The position numbers were made by a program, and so were the translations under genes. Of a stretch of 64,000 bases of DNA, positions 39,854 through 47,448 are shown in pieces. The DNA lies in assembly GCF_041435095.1 (NCBI RefSeq), contig NZ_CP108025.1:4092001-4156000 (forward strand). The letters are read 5' to 3'. Below the pieces are notes generated by a model. It was given only the letters and a program-made list of their open reading frames with translations, was not told the origin of the DNA and searched no databases. How positions within the stretch are numbered: position 1 is the stretch's first letter; every line of letters begins with the position of its first letter. The DNA comes from Kitasatospora sp. NBC_00315 (GTDB taxonomy: Bacteria > Actinomycetota > Actinomycetes > Streptomycetales > Streptomycetaceae).

Positions 39854-40645
39854 ATGGACACGGAGAGTGGGGCTCCCGGCGGCGAGGCGGTCGCCGAGGG
39901 TGCAGGGAGCCCGGGCGAGGCGCCGGCGGCAGCGCGGACGATCTTCGAGGACCGCTTCGAGTCCGCGGTCCGCTACACCGAGCTGCTGGCCACCGCGGGG
40001 GTGCAGCGCGGCCTGATCGGCCCCCGCGAGGTGCCACGGCTCTGGGACCGCCACGTACTGAACTGCGCCGTGCTGGCCGAGCTGCTGCCGGCCGGCGCCT
40101 CGCTCTGCGACGTCGGATCGGGCGCCGGGCTGCCGGGCATCCCGGTCGCGCTGGCCCGTCCGGACGTCTCGGTCACCCTGCTGGAGCCGCTGCTGCGCCG
40201 CACCACCTTCCTGGAGGAGGTGGTCCGCGAGCTCGGTCTGGAGAACGTCACCGTGGTGCGCGGCCGCGCGGAGGAGATGATCGGCAAGCTCGCGGTGGAC
40301 GTGGTCACCGCTCGCGCGGTGGCGCCGCTGGACCGGCTGGCCGGCTGGGGGATGCCGCTGCTGCGTCCGCACGGGCAGATGCTGGCGCTCAAGGGCGACA
40401 GCGCGGAGCAGGAGCTCGCCGACAACCGGGCCGGACTGGCCAAGCTCGGCGCCGTCGAGTGGTCGGTGATCTCGGTGGGCGAGGGGACGCTGGAGACCTC
40501 GACCCGGGTGATCCAGGTCAAGGCCGGAGAGAGTCCCGGGGGAGTGAAGGCCGCCACCCGGCGGGCGAGGGCTGCCCGGGCCGGCCGGGCGGCCACCGGA
40601 AAGACTCCCGAGCGCGGGCGCGGCGCGGGGCGTCGCCGACGCTGA
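39854..40645 (+). CDS. rsmG: 16S rRNA (guanine-527-N7) methyltransferase RsmG
   Basis: 263-residue SAM-dependent methyltransferase (formerly GidB); loss gives low-level streptomycin resistance. Core motifs: [29 protein letters not shown] loop [30 protein letters not shown] and [11 protein letters not shown]. The C-terminal 45 residues are Arg/Ala/Gly-rich and may help rRNA binding. ATG at 39854 chosen for GGAGAGG 5-6 nt upstream; GTGs at 39818 and 39836 are possible alternatives. Confidence 0.94.
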   Translation: MDTESGAPGGEAVAEGAGSPGEAPAAARTIFEDRFESAVRYTELLATAGVQRGLIGPREVPRLWDRHVLNCAVLAELLPAGASLCDVGSGAGLPGIPVALARPDVSVTLLEPLLRRTTFLEEVVRELGLENVTVVRGRAEEMIGKLAVDVVTARAVAPLDRLAGWGMPLLRPHGQMLALKGDSAEQELADNRAGLAKLGAVEWSVISVGEGTLETSTRVIQVKAGESPGGVKAATRRARAARAGRAATGKTPERGRGAGRRRR

Positions 40646-40716
40646 GCGCGGGGGCCGGCGCCGATCCGGTGCCGGTTGACCGGCCCGGTCGTCCGGGGCG
40701 TGACAGGACCGTCGTA

Positions 40717-40746
40717 CGGGCGGGTGGCCTTCCGGCCGCCCGCCCG
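40717..40746 (+). terminator. Terminator after rsmG
   Basis: 13-bp hairpin, arm CGGGCGGGTGGCC and loop TTCC, about 70 nt after the rsmG stop, in the gap before parA. Confidence 0.6.
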
Positions 40747-40878
40747 TTGCCGTTCCCGGGGGCGGGGCCCGGCCCCGGTGCTCAGCGGGTGGCGGGCGGG
40801 TGGCCGGAAGGGGCCGACCGGGTGACGTCGGCACGCCGGAGTGTCGGGGCGTCAGATTTCCGACAAAGCGGGCATGGT

Positions 40879-40892
40879 GTTTCACGTGAAAC
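40879..40892. other. parS: parS site 2
   Basis: Perfect GTTTCACGTGAAAC upstream of parA, 121 bp before its likely start. Confidence 0.92.
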
Positions 40893-40975
40893 GTCGCTCC
40901 CTGCTTTCCGGAAGTTTTGACCTGCGGCTTCGCCGTGGGCTTGGTCGCAGCCGGGCGGCGACTGTTGCCGCTCCG

Positions 40976-40989
40976 GTTTCACGTGAAAC
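40976..40989. other. parS: parS site 3
   Basis: Perfect GTTTCACGTGAAAC ending 10 bp before the likely parA ATG, where ParB binding could hinder parAB transcription or translation start. Confidence 0.92.
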
Positions 40990-40999
40990 ACTGACCCCC

Positions 41000-41971
41000 A
41001 TGCAGGACTCGGAGACCATCGACCAGATCGATGACACGCCCATCGCGCGTGCCGCCCAGGCCGCGGTCCAGGCCATCGGACGGGCCGGTGAGGGGCTGCC
41101 CAGGCCGGCCACGACCCGCGTGATCGTGGTGGCCAACCAGAAGGGCGGGGTGGGCAAGACCACCACGACCGTCAACATGGCCGCCTCGCTCGCCATGCAC
41201 GGACTGCGCGTCCTGGTGGTGGACCTCGACCCCCAGGGCAACGCCTCGACGGCGCTCGGGATCGACCACCACGCCGAGGTGCCGTCCATCTACGACGTCC
41301 TGGTCGAGGGCAAGCCGCTCGCCGACGTGGTGCAGCCGGTGGTGGACGTCGAGGGGCTGTTCTGCGTCCCGGCGACCATCGACCTGGCCGGCGCGGAGAT
41401 CGAGCTGGTCTCGCTGGTGGCCCGCGAGGGCCGGCTGCAGCGCGCCATCGCCGCGTACGAGCAGCCGCTGGACTACATCCTGATCGACTGCCCGCCCTCG
41501 CTGGGACTGCTCACGGTCAACGCGATGGTCGCCGGGCAGGAGGTGCTGATCCCGATCCAGTGCGAGTACTACGCGCTGGAGGGTCTCGGCCAGTTGCTGC
41601 GCAACGTCGAGCTGGTCAGGGCGCACCTCAACCCGGAGCTGCACGTTTCCACCATCCTGCTCACCATGTACGACGCCCGGACGAGGCTCGCGGCCCAGGT
41701 GGCGGAGGAGGTGCGGACGCACTTCGAGCAGGAGGTGCTGCAGACCGCCATCCCCCGTTCGGTCCGGATCTCGGAGGCGCCCAGCTACGGCCAGACGGTG
41801 CTGACGTACGATCCGGGTTCCACCGGTGCGTTGTCGTACCTGGAGGCCGCTCGCGAGCTGGCCTTCCGGGCGGTGACCGCCGGGTCCGGCTCGGTGGGGC
41901 AGCAGCGCGGCGGTGTCGCGGCGCCGGCTGCCCACACGGTTCAGCACAGTACGACGGAGGGCAATCGGTGA
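41000..41971 (+). CDS. parA: Chromosome partitioning ATPase ParA
   Basis: 323-residue deviant-Walker ATPase that moves ParB-parS complexes, needed for aerial-hypha chromosome segregation. Walker A is KGGVGKTTT in [22 protein letters not shown], with [14 protein letters not shown] and [16 protein letters not shown]. Start is uncertain: no clear ribosome site precedes the ATG at 41000. The frame is open to 40841, where the extra 53 codons have poor GC3 (about 58%) and contain two parS sites. S. coelicolor ParA, as I recall, is longer and has VSRET (a translated parS) near its N-terminus, so a longer form is possible. The stop overlaps parB. Confidence 0.93.
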   Translation: MQDSETIDQIDDTPIARAAQAAVQAIGRAGEGLPRPATTRVIVVANQKGGVGKTTTTVNMAASLAMHGLRVLVVDLDPQGNASTALGIDHHAEVPSIYDVLVEGKPLADVVQPVVDVEGLFCVPATIDLAGAEIELVSLVAREGRLQRAIAAYEQPLDYILIDCPPSLGLLTVNAMVAGQEVLIPIQCEYYALEGLGQLLRNVELVRAHLNPELHVSTILLTMYDARTRLAAQVAEEVRTHFEQEVLQTAIPRSVRISEAPSYGQTVLTYDPGSTGALSYLEAARELAFRAVTAGSGSVGQQRGGVAAPAAHTVQHSTTEGNR

Positions 41972-43098
41972 GTGGTCGCAGGGGTCTGGGACGAGGGCTC
42001 GGGGCACTGATCCCGGCGGCGACGCCGGCGGCGACCGGTGTGGTGACAGCCCCCCGGACGGCGGAGCCGGCTCCGGGTGACACGGGCGTGGAGCGTCAGC
42101 GGACGCCCGCTCCGCTGACGGCGACCGGGCGTGGCACGGTCGCGGCGAAGGCCGCGGCGGAGAGCGTGCGCGAGCAGCAGGGGGAGTCGCAGCAGTCCGA
42201 CCCGGCACTCGGCCGCCCGGAGCCCACGGACGGGTCGGAGCGGCTGGCGCCGGTCACCGGCGCCAGGTTCGCCGAACTGCCGCTGGACTCGATCACGCCC
42301 AACCCGCGCCAGCCGCGTGAGGTCTTCGACGAGGACAAGCTGGCCGAGCTGGTCGCCTCCATCAAGGAGGTGGGCCTGCTCCAGCCGGTCGTGGTGCGCC
42401 AGGTCGGGACGGAGCGCTACGAGCTCATCATGGGCGAGCGGCGCTGGCGGGCCTCCCGGGAGGCCGGGCTGGAGCGGATCCCCGCGATCGTCCGGGCCAC
42501 CGAGGACGACAAGCTGCTGTTGGACGCGCTGCTGGAGAACCTGCACCGGGCGGAGCTCAACCCGCTGGAGGAGGGCGCCGCGTATGACCAGCTGCTGCGT
42601 GACTTCTCCTGCACGCACGACGAGCTGGCCGACCGGATCGGCCGCTCACGCTCGCACGTCACCAACACGCTGCGGCTGCTGCGGCTCTCGCCCGCGGTCC
42701 AGCGCAGGGTCGCGGCCGGTGTACTGACGGCGGGCCACGCCCGGGCGCTGCTGGGGGTCCAGGACGGCGAGCGGCAGGACCAGCTGGCGAAGCGGATCGT
42801 CGCGGAGGGTCTCTCGGTGCGGACCACCGAGGAGATCGTCGCGTTGATGGACCGCGAGGAGACGCCCGCGCGTTCGGCCGGCCCCAAGGCCGGCAAGCTG
42901 CTCTCGCCCGCCTTCAACGATCTCGCGGGCCGGCTCTCGGACCGGTTCGAGACCCGGGTCAAGGTCGAGGTCTCGCAGCGGAACGGAAGGCTCGGCAAGG
43001 GCAAGGTGGTCCTGGAGTTCGCCTCGGTGGAGGACCTGAACCGCATCCTGGACAGCCTGGCGCCGGGGGAGGACGGGCTACGGCTTTCGGGGAGCTGA
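41968..43098 (+). CDS. parB: Chromosome partitioning protein ParB
   Basis: 376-residue CTP-dependent parS-binding clamp. N-terminal ParA-interacting stretch ([16 protein letters not shown]), a disordered linker (about 20-95), the CTPase/ParB domain (about 98-190; [58 protein letters not shown]), the helix-turn-helix region (about 215-245; [19 protein letters not shown]) and a C-terminal dimerisation domain. GTG start overlaps the parA stop (GTGA), so the two are coupled. ParB should spread from the parS sites listed here. Confidence 0.96.
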   Translation: MSGRRGLGRGLGALIPAATPAATGVVTAPRTAEPAPGDTGVERQRTPAPLTATGRGTVAAKAAAESVREQQGESQQSDPALGRPEPTDGSERLAPVTGARFAELPLDSITPNPRQPREVFDEDKLAELVASIKEVGLLQPVVVRQVGTERYELIMGERRWRASREAGLERIPAIVRATEDDKLLLDALLENLHRAELNPLEEGAAYDQLLRDFSCTHDELADRIGRSRSHVTNTLRLLRLSPAVQRRVAAGVLTAGHARALLGVQDGERQDQLAKRIVAEGLSVRTTEEIVALMDREETPARSAGPKAGKLLSPAFNDLAGRLSDRFETRVKVEVSQRNGRLGKGKVVLEFASVEDLNRILDSLAPGEDGLRLSGS

Positions 43099-43147
43099 TC
43101 CGGCACCCGGCCGGGCTGTGCGCGAGCAGTCGAACCGATGGGTGCAT

Positions 43148-43161
43148 GTTTCACGTGAAAC
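43148..43161. other. parS: parS site 4
   Basis: Perfect GTTTCACGTGAAAC in the left arm of the inverted repeat downstream of parB; centre 31 bp from parS site 5. Confidence 0.92.
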
Positions 43162-43178
43162 GCGGCCGAACGAGCCCC

Positions 43179-43192
43179 GTTTCACGTGAAAC
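43179..43192. other. parS: parS site 5
   Basis: Perfect GTTTCACGTGAAAC in the right arm. The 31-bp centre-to-centre spacing is about three helical turns, so both sites face the same side of the DNA. Confidence 0.92.
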
Positions 43193-43265
43193 ATGCACCC
43201 ATCGGCATGTGGACCTGCGGGCCAGAGGGGGGAATGCTCGAAGTGAGGACGAGGAGGTGCGGGGC

Positions 43266-43883
43266 ATGGGACGCCGGATCGCCCCGCTGACGCTGGACAA
43301 CCTGGGAGACCTGCCGACGACCTGTCGCTCCTGCGTGTTCTGGGAGCTGGACCCGGTCAGTGCGAGAGAGGCGGTCGAGGCCGGAAAGCCGGAGGCGGAG
43401 AAGGAGGGGTGGATCTCCGCCGTCCTGCTGGAGTGGGGATCCTGCGGCCGGATCGCGTACGTCGACGACGCCCCGGCCGGATTCGTGCTGTACGCGCCGC
43501 CGGCCTACGTCCCCCGCTCGCTCGCCTTCCCCACCAGTCCGGTGTCGCCCGACGCGGTGCTGCTGATGGTGAGCCGCGTCCTGCCCGGGTACCAGCGGCA
43601 GGGGCTGGGCCGGGTGCTGGTCCAGACGGTGGTGAAGGATCTGATGGGGCGCGGGTTCCGGGCGATCGAGGCCTTCGGGGCGATCGGACCGGACCGCCCG
43701 AGCTGTGTCCTGCCCGTCGAGCACCTGCTCGCGGTGGGCTTCAAGACCGTCCGGCCGCACTACCGGTACCCGCGCCTGCGACTGGAGGCCCGGAGCACGC
43801 TGTCCTGGAAGGGCGACATGGAGGTGGCGTGGGAGCGGCTGCTCGGCGGGGCGCGCAAGGAGCCGGCGCTGCGTCCGTTCTGA
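43266..43883 (+). CDS. GNAT family N-acetyltransferase
   Basis: 205 residues. The acetyl-CoA motif is VLPGYQRQGLGRVLVQTVVKDLMGRGFRAIEAFG (about 105-140); the N-terminal part (PLTLDNLGDLPTTCRSCVFWELDP) has two Cys that could bind metal or form a disulfide. Substrate unknown. A good ribosome site (GAGGAGGTG, 43251-43259) fixes the ATG; the longer frame starting in the parS repeat is spurious. The gene lies between parB and trxA and is usual at this place in Streptomyces. Confidence 0.9.
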   Translation: MGRRIAPLTLDNLGDLPTTCRSCVFWELDPVSAREAVEAGKPEAEKEGWISAVLLEWGSCGRIAYVDDAPAGFVLYAPPAYVPRSLAFPTSPVSPDAVLLMVSRVLPGYQRQGLGRVLVQTVVKDLMGRGFRAIEAFGAIGPDRPSCVLPVEHLLAVGFKTVRPHYRYPRLRLEARSTLSWKGDMEVAWERLLGGARKEPALRPF

Positions 43884-43909
43884 TCCGGGGAACGCGGGCC
43901 GCCCGGATC
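43882..43909. terminator. Weak hairpin between convergent GNAT and trxA genes
   Basis: 8-bp arms GATCCGGG/CCCGGATC with a 12-nt loop, overlapping the last base of the GNAT stop. Likely shared terminator, modest support. Confidence 0.4.
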
Positions 43910-43965
43910 GTGGATGTCGCAGACGCGGGCGGGAACGAACGACGGTGGCGGATCGATCGGCCGGA

Positions 43966-44292
43966 CTAGAGGAACTCGGCCAGCTCGCGCAGCAGCGCGG
44001 CCTTCGGACGGGCACCGGTGATGGACTTCACCGGCTCGCCGTTCTGGTAGACGATCATCGTCGGGATCGAGATGACGTTGTAGGCCGCGGTCGTCTGCTG
44101 GTTGGCGTCGACGTCCAGCTTGGCGATGGTGAGCTTGTCGCCGTGCTCGCCGGCGATCTCCTCCAGGATCGGGGCGATCTGACGGCACGGGCCGCACCAG
44201 GTCGCCCAGAAGTCGACCAGGACGGGCTTGTCACTCTTGAGGACGTCGGCCTCGAAGGACGCGTCGGTCACGATGTTGGTGGCGCCGGCCAC
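43966..44292 (-). CDS. trxA: Thioredoxin
   Basis: 108-residue classical thioredoxin with the active site Cys33-Gly-Pro-Cys36 (FWATWCGPCRQIAP) and cis-Pro motif IPTMIVYQNG. It reduces cytosolic disulfides with electrons from TrxB. GTG start with GAGGAG 7 nt upstream. It lies 145 bp after trxB, in a gap holding a degenerate parS. Confidence 0.96.
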   Translation of the reverse strand: MAGATNIVTDASFEADVLKSDKPVLVDFWATWCGPCRQIAPILEEIAGEHGDKLTIAKLDVDANQQTTAAYNVISIPTMIVYQNGEPVKSITGARPKAALLRELAEFL

Positions 44293-44392
44293 GGGAGCTC
44301 CTCAGGGTCACGGACGGGGATTACTACCGGGACAACAACGGCGGGTGCCGATATGTTTCTGCCCCGGCCCGGGGAGGGTGTGTTCCACGTCT

Positions 44393-44406
44393 GTGCCACG
44401 TGAAAC
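44393..44406. other. Degenerate parS-like site between trxB and trxA
   Basis: GTGCCACGTGAAAC differs from parS at two bases of one half site. May bind ParB weakly, or be chance. Confidence 0.35.
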
Positions 44407-44437
44407 CCGCCCGCCCGGATCGATCGGTGGGTGGGGG

Positions 44438-45403
44438 TCAGACCGCGACGGCGGCGGCCTGGTTCTCCAGGTCGTCCAGCGCGGCGAGGTAGCGCTCGGC
44501 GTCCAGCGCGGCGGAGCAGCCGGTGCCGGAGGCGGTGATCGCCTGACGGTAGGTGTGGTCGACCACGTCGCCGGCGCCGAAGACGCCGGGGATGTTGGTG
44601 CGGGTGGAGGGCGCCTCGACCTTGAGGTAGCCCTCGGCGTCCAGGTCGAGCTGACCGGTGAACAGCTCGGTGCGCGGGTCGTGGCCGATGGCGATGAACA
44701 GGCCGGTGACGGCCAGCTCGCGGGTCTCGCCGGTGGTGGTGTCCCGCAGGGTGACGCCGGTCAGCTTGGGGTCGCCGTGGATGGCCTCGACGGCGCTGTC
44801 CCAGGCGAAGCCGATCTTCGGGTCGGCGAAGGCGCGCTCCTGCATGGCCTTGGAGGCGCGAAGGCTGTCCCGGCGGTGGATGACGGTGACGCTGCGGGCG
44901 AAGCGGGAGAGGAAGGTGGCCTCCTCCAGCGCGGTGTCGCCGCCGCCGACCACGGCGATGTCCTGGTCGCGGAAGAAGAATCCGTCGCAGGTGGCGCACC
45001 AGGAGACACCGCGACCGGAGAGCGCGTCCTCGCGGGCGAGGCCGAGCTTGCGGTGCTGGGAGCCGGTGGTGACGATCACGGCGCGGGCCCGGTGGACGGT
45101 GCCCTCGGAGTCGGTGACGGTCTTGACGTCACCGGTGAGGTCGACCGCGACGATGTCGTCCGGGACGAGCTCGGCGCCGAAGCGCTCGGCCTGCGCCCGC
45201 ATGTTGTCCATCAGCTCGGGGCCCATGATCCCGTCCCGGAAGCCGGGGAAGTTCTCCACCTCGGTGGTGTTCATCAGGGCGCCACCGGCGGTGACGGCTC
45301 CCTCGAAGACCAGCGGCTTGAGCGAGGCTCGGGCGGTGTACAGCGCGGCCGTGTACCCGGCCGGGCCGGAACCGATGATGATGACATTACGGACGTCGCT
45401 CAC
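44438..45403 (-). CDS. trxB: Thioredoxin reductase (NADPH)
   Basis: 321-residue low-molecular-weight flavoenzyme. FAD motif [19 protein letters not shown], redox-active Cys136-Ala-Thr-Cys139, NADPH motif [12 protein letters not shown] and the C-terminal FAD motif [17 protein letters not shown]. It transfers electrons from NADPH to thioredoxin. ATG start. A SigR-type promoter lies 69-96 bp upstream of the start, so trxB-trxA should be induced by thiol-oxidative stress. Confidence 0.97.
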   Translation of the reverse strand: MSDVRNVIIIGSGPAGYTAALYTARASLKPLVFEGAVTAGGALMNTTEVENFPGFRDGIMGPELMDNMRAQAERFGAELVPDDIVAVDLTGDVKTVTDSEGTVHRARAVIVTTGSQHRKLGLAREDALSGRGVSWCATCDGFFFRDQDIAVVGGGDTALEEATFLSRFARSVTVIHRRDSLRASKAMQERAFADPKIGFAWDSAVEAIHGDPKLTGVTLRDTTTGETRELAVTGLFIAIGHDPRTELFTGQLDLDAEGYLKVEAPSTRTNIPGVFGAGDVVDHTYRQAITASGTGCSAALDAERYLAALDDLENQAAAVAV

Positions 45404-45471
45404 TGCATCTCCTGGTTCGCATCGCGACCCGCGCTAGTGCGGGGAGGGCGGTCCTGCTCCGCCGCCCGGGA

Positions 45472-45499
45472 CAACGACTGACCAGTCTCCCGCATTCCC
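45472..45499 (-). promoter_or_regulatory. SigR-type promoter of trxBA
   Basis: On the minus strand GGGAAT (45494-45499), an 18-bp spacer and GTTG (45472-45475). This equals the consensus of the Streptomyces disulfide-stress sigma factor SigR (GGAAT, 18, GTT). The trxBA operon is a classical SigR target. Confidence 0.85.
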
Positions 45500-45699
45500 C
45501 GGCGGATCAGTACCAGCTGCCCGCACTGTGGGCCGGCTCGGGCGCACCCGGGCCCTGAATCGGAGGCCGCCGGAGCCGTGCGCCGGTGGTTCGCCGGGTC
45601 GGCCGTCGGTGTGGGCAGCTGCGGGCTGCGGGCAGGGCTGCGGGCAGGGGGCAGAGCTTCAAGACGCCGACCGGTGCCGCGGTCCGCCGTACGCGGAGG

Positions 45700-46668
45700 T
45701 CAGTGGGCCGCGACGGTGCGGTGCAGCAGGACGGGGGAGGGGCTCGCCGGGCAGGCGGAGTCCACCAGGTACACGTCGAGCCGGTCGGTGTCGCCCGGCA
45801 CGGCGTACACCAGGACGTCGACGGGAGTGCCCTCGAAACTGCCGTGGTCGGTGGCCAGCAGCGCCGCGGCCACCGACGGCGCGCAGGGCGGCGCCGTCGC
45901 GGTGGCGCTCACCGAGCCCTGGCCGGGCCGGACCGGTCCGCCGGCGGCCCCGACCAGCTGCTGGATCTGGGCCGGCAGGGTGGCCTCGCGGTAGTCCGGG
46001 CCGGCCGCGCCGAGGGCAGGCTGAGCGCCGGCGGCGCTCCGGGGCCGATCGGATTTGGGGGCGGTCGCACCGGGCGTGCCGGCGAACGGCGCGGCGGGGG
46101 AGGCGGCCGAGGCACCGGCGGCGGTGCTGTCGGCGGTGCCCGATCCGGGCGTGCGCAGCAGCAGCGCCCCGAAGGTGACGGCGACCAGGGCGGCGGCCGT
46201 CCCGAGCAGGATCCGGCGGCTGCGGTGCGACCGGCCGGGCCCCCTGGGCGGTGCCCCGGCGGCGGGACCGGCCGGTGGCGGCCCGGCGGTGCGGGGGCCG
46301 GTGGTGTGCGGGCCGCCGGTCGGGGTGCGGCCGGCCGGAGCGCCGCCGGGCCGAGGGGCGGCGCCCGGGGCCGCGACGGGCCCGGGCGCGGGGTCCGGGT
46401 GGTCGGCCTCGGTGGTGAGTGCGGCGAGTGCGGCGTCCAGGCGGTCCGCCACGTCCGCCGGCATGGCCGGGGTTTCCAGCTCGCCCAGCAACTGCTGCAC
46501 CTCGGCGAGGTCGGCCAGGGTGTCGTGGCACGTAGTGCAGTCGGCGAGGTGAGCCCGAAGGGTCCCGGCCGCGGCCGGATCCTCGACCAGGCCCTCGGCG
46601 AGGTCGGCCAGTTCGTCGACCGAGGGGTGCGGTCCGGCCGGCTGCGGGGAGGAGGTGGGGAGCGTCAT
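45700..46668 (-). CDS. rsmA: Zinc-binding anti-sigma factor (RsmA-like)
   Basis: 322-residue membrane protein, anti-sigma factor for the overlapping sigM. N-terminal ZAS domain with the His40-X3-Cys44-X2-Cys47 motif (HLADCTTC), then a Pro/Gly-rich linker, one membrane helix (about 153-171, ILLGTAAALVAVTFGALLL) and a roughly 150-residue extracellular domain with two Cys. The ATG overlaps the sigM stop (ATGA), typical of sigma/anti-sigma pairs. The extracellular part may sense envelope state; mycobacterial RsmA sits at the same place. Confidence 0.92.
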   Translation of the reverse strand: MTLPTSSPQPAGPHPSVDELADLAEGLVEDPAAAGTLRAHLADCTTCHDTLADLAEVQQLLGELETPAMPADVADRLDAALAALTTEADHPDPAPGPVAAPGAAPRPGGAPAGRTPTGGPHTTGPRTAGPPPAGPAAGAPPRGPGRSHRSRRILLGTAAALVAVTFGALLLRTPGSGTADSTAAGASAASPAAPFAGTPGATAPKSDRPRSAAGAQPALGAAGPDYREATLPAQIQQLVGAAGGPVRPGQGSVSATATAPPCAPSVAAALLATDHGSFEGTPVDVLVYAVPGDTDRLDVYLVDSACPASPSPVLLHRTVAAH

Positions 46669-47375
46669 CGCGCGGTCGCATCTCCTTCCAGGATCGGCTG
46701 GGTGTCCGTCCCTGTGACGGGCCGGGACCCGGACGGGTTCCCGGTGGGTGCTGTTTCACGTGAAACATCACCCACCGGGGCGGCGGTCGGGGCCCCGGGC
46801 GCGGTGCCGCTCTCGCGCAGGTGGCGCACCAGCGGGAGCAGCCGGGCCCGGCCCCGGGCACAGCGGCTCTTGACGGTGCCCACCGGCACACCGAGCAGTT
46901 CGGCGGCCTCCGCGACGGGGTAGCCCTGCATGTCGACCAGGACGAGGGCCGCGCGCTGCTCCGCCGGCAGGGCGTCCAGCGCGGTCGTCAGCTCGCGCCG
47001 GACCTCGGCCCGGACGACCGGGTGGTCGGCCGCCTCGGAGCTGCCCACGAGCGCGTCCAGCCGTTGCGGGTCGTCGCCGAGCGGACCGGTGCGGCGGGTC
47101 GCGGTGCGGCGGGCGCGGTCCAGGCAGGCGTTCACCACGATCCGGTGCAGCCAGGTGGTGACGGCCGACCGGCCCTGGAAGGAGTGGGCGGATCGGAAGG
47201 CGGAGACCAGCGCGTCCTGGAGGGCGTCGGCGGCTTCCTCGCGGTCGCCGAGGGTGCGCAGCGCGACGGCCCAGAGCCGGTCGCGGTGACGCTGTACCAG
47301 CAGCCCGAAGGCGTCCCGGTCACCGGCCACGTGCCGGGCCAGCAGCTCGGCGTCGCCGACGTCGGGGCCCGCCAT
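46665..47375 (-). CDS. sigM: ECF sigma factor SigM
   Basis: 236 residues. Sigma region 2 (LLARHVAGDRDAFGLLVQRHRDRLWAVALRTLGDREEAADALQDAL) and region 4 (LPAEQRAALVLVDMQGYPVAEAAELLGVPVGTVKSRCARGRARL). A non-conserved tail of about 50 residues after region 4 contains GDVSRETAP, whose codons form a perfect parS. ATG at 47375 chosen for AGGTGGGG just upstream; a longer frame to 47504 is possible but unconserved. Expected to direct envelope or differentiation genes and be held by the anti-sigma factor. Confidence 0.93.
   Translation of the reverse strand: MAGPDVGDAELLARHVAGDRDAFGLLVQRHRDRLWAVALRTLGDREEAADALQDALVSAFRSAHSFQGRSAVTTWLHRIVVNACLDRARRTATRRTGPLGDDPQRLDALVGSSEAADHPVVRAEVRRELTTALDALPAEQRAALVLVDMQGYPVAEAAELLGVPVGTVKSRCARGRARLLPLVRHLRESGTAPGAPTAAPVGDVSRETAPTGNPSGSRPVTGTDTQPILEGDATAR
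46740..46779. repeat. 40-bp palindrome containing a parS, inside the sigM 3' end
   Basis: Arms CCCGGTGGGTG and CACCCACCGGG flank TGTTTCACGTGAAACA, with a single mismatched pair (46751/46768). It lies within the coding tail of sigM. Confidence 0.85.
46753..46766. other. parS: parS site 6, within sigM
   Basis: Perfect GTTTCACGTGAAAC inside the sigM reading frame, where on the minus strand it encodes Val-Ser-Arg-Glu-Thr in the tail after region 4. Confidence 0.92.
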
Positions 47376-47448
47376 CCCCACCTGTTCCTCCCCCTCGTCG
47401 GTGACGGCAGCCGGCCGCGGTCCGCCGGTATCGGCAGCGCGGCCGCCG

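Larger units (their letters stand above)
43135..43205. repeat. 28-bp perfect inverted repeat carrying two parS sites
   Basis: Left arm 43135-43162 and right arm 43178-43205 are exact reverse complements around a 15-bp spacer. Each arm holds a full parS. The RNA would form a very strong hairpin 36 nt after the parB stop, so the element may serve both as a double parS and as the parAB terminator. Confidence 0.9.

Noticed and set aside
43146..43265. N-terminal extension of the GNAT gene (MFHVKR...)
   Set aside because: It starts inside a parS palindrome; the good ribosome site at 43251-43259 supports the ATG at 43266.
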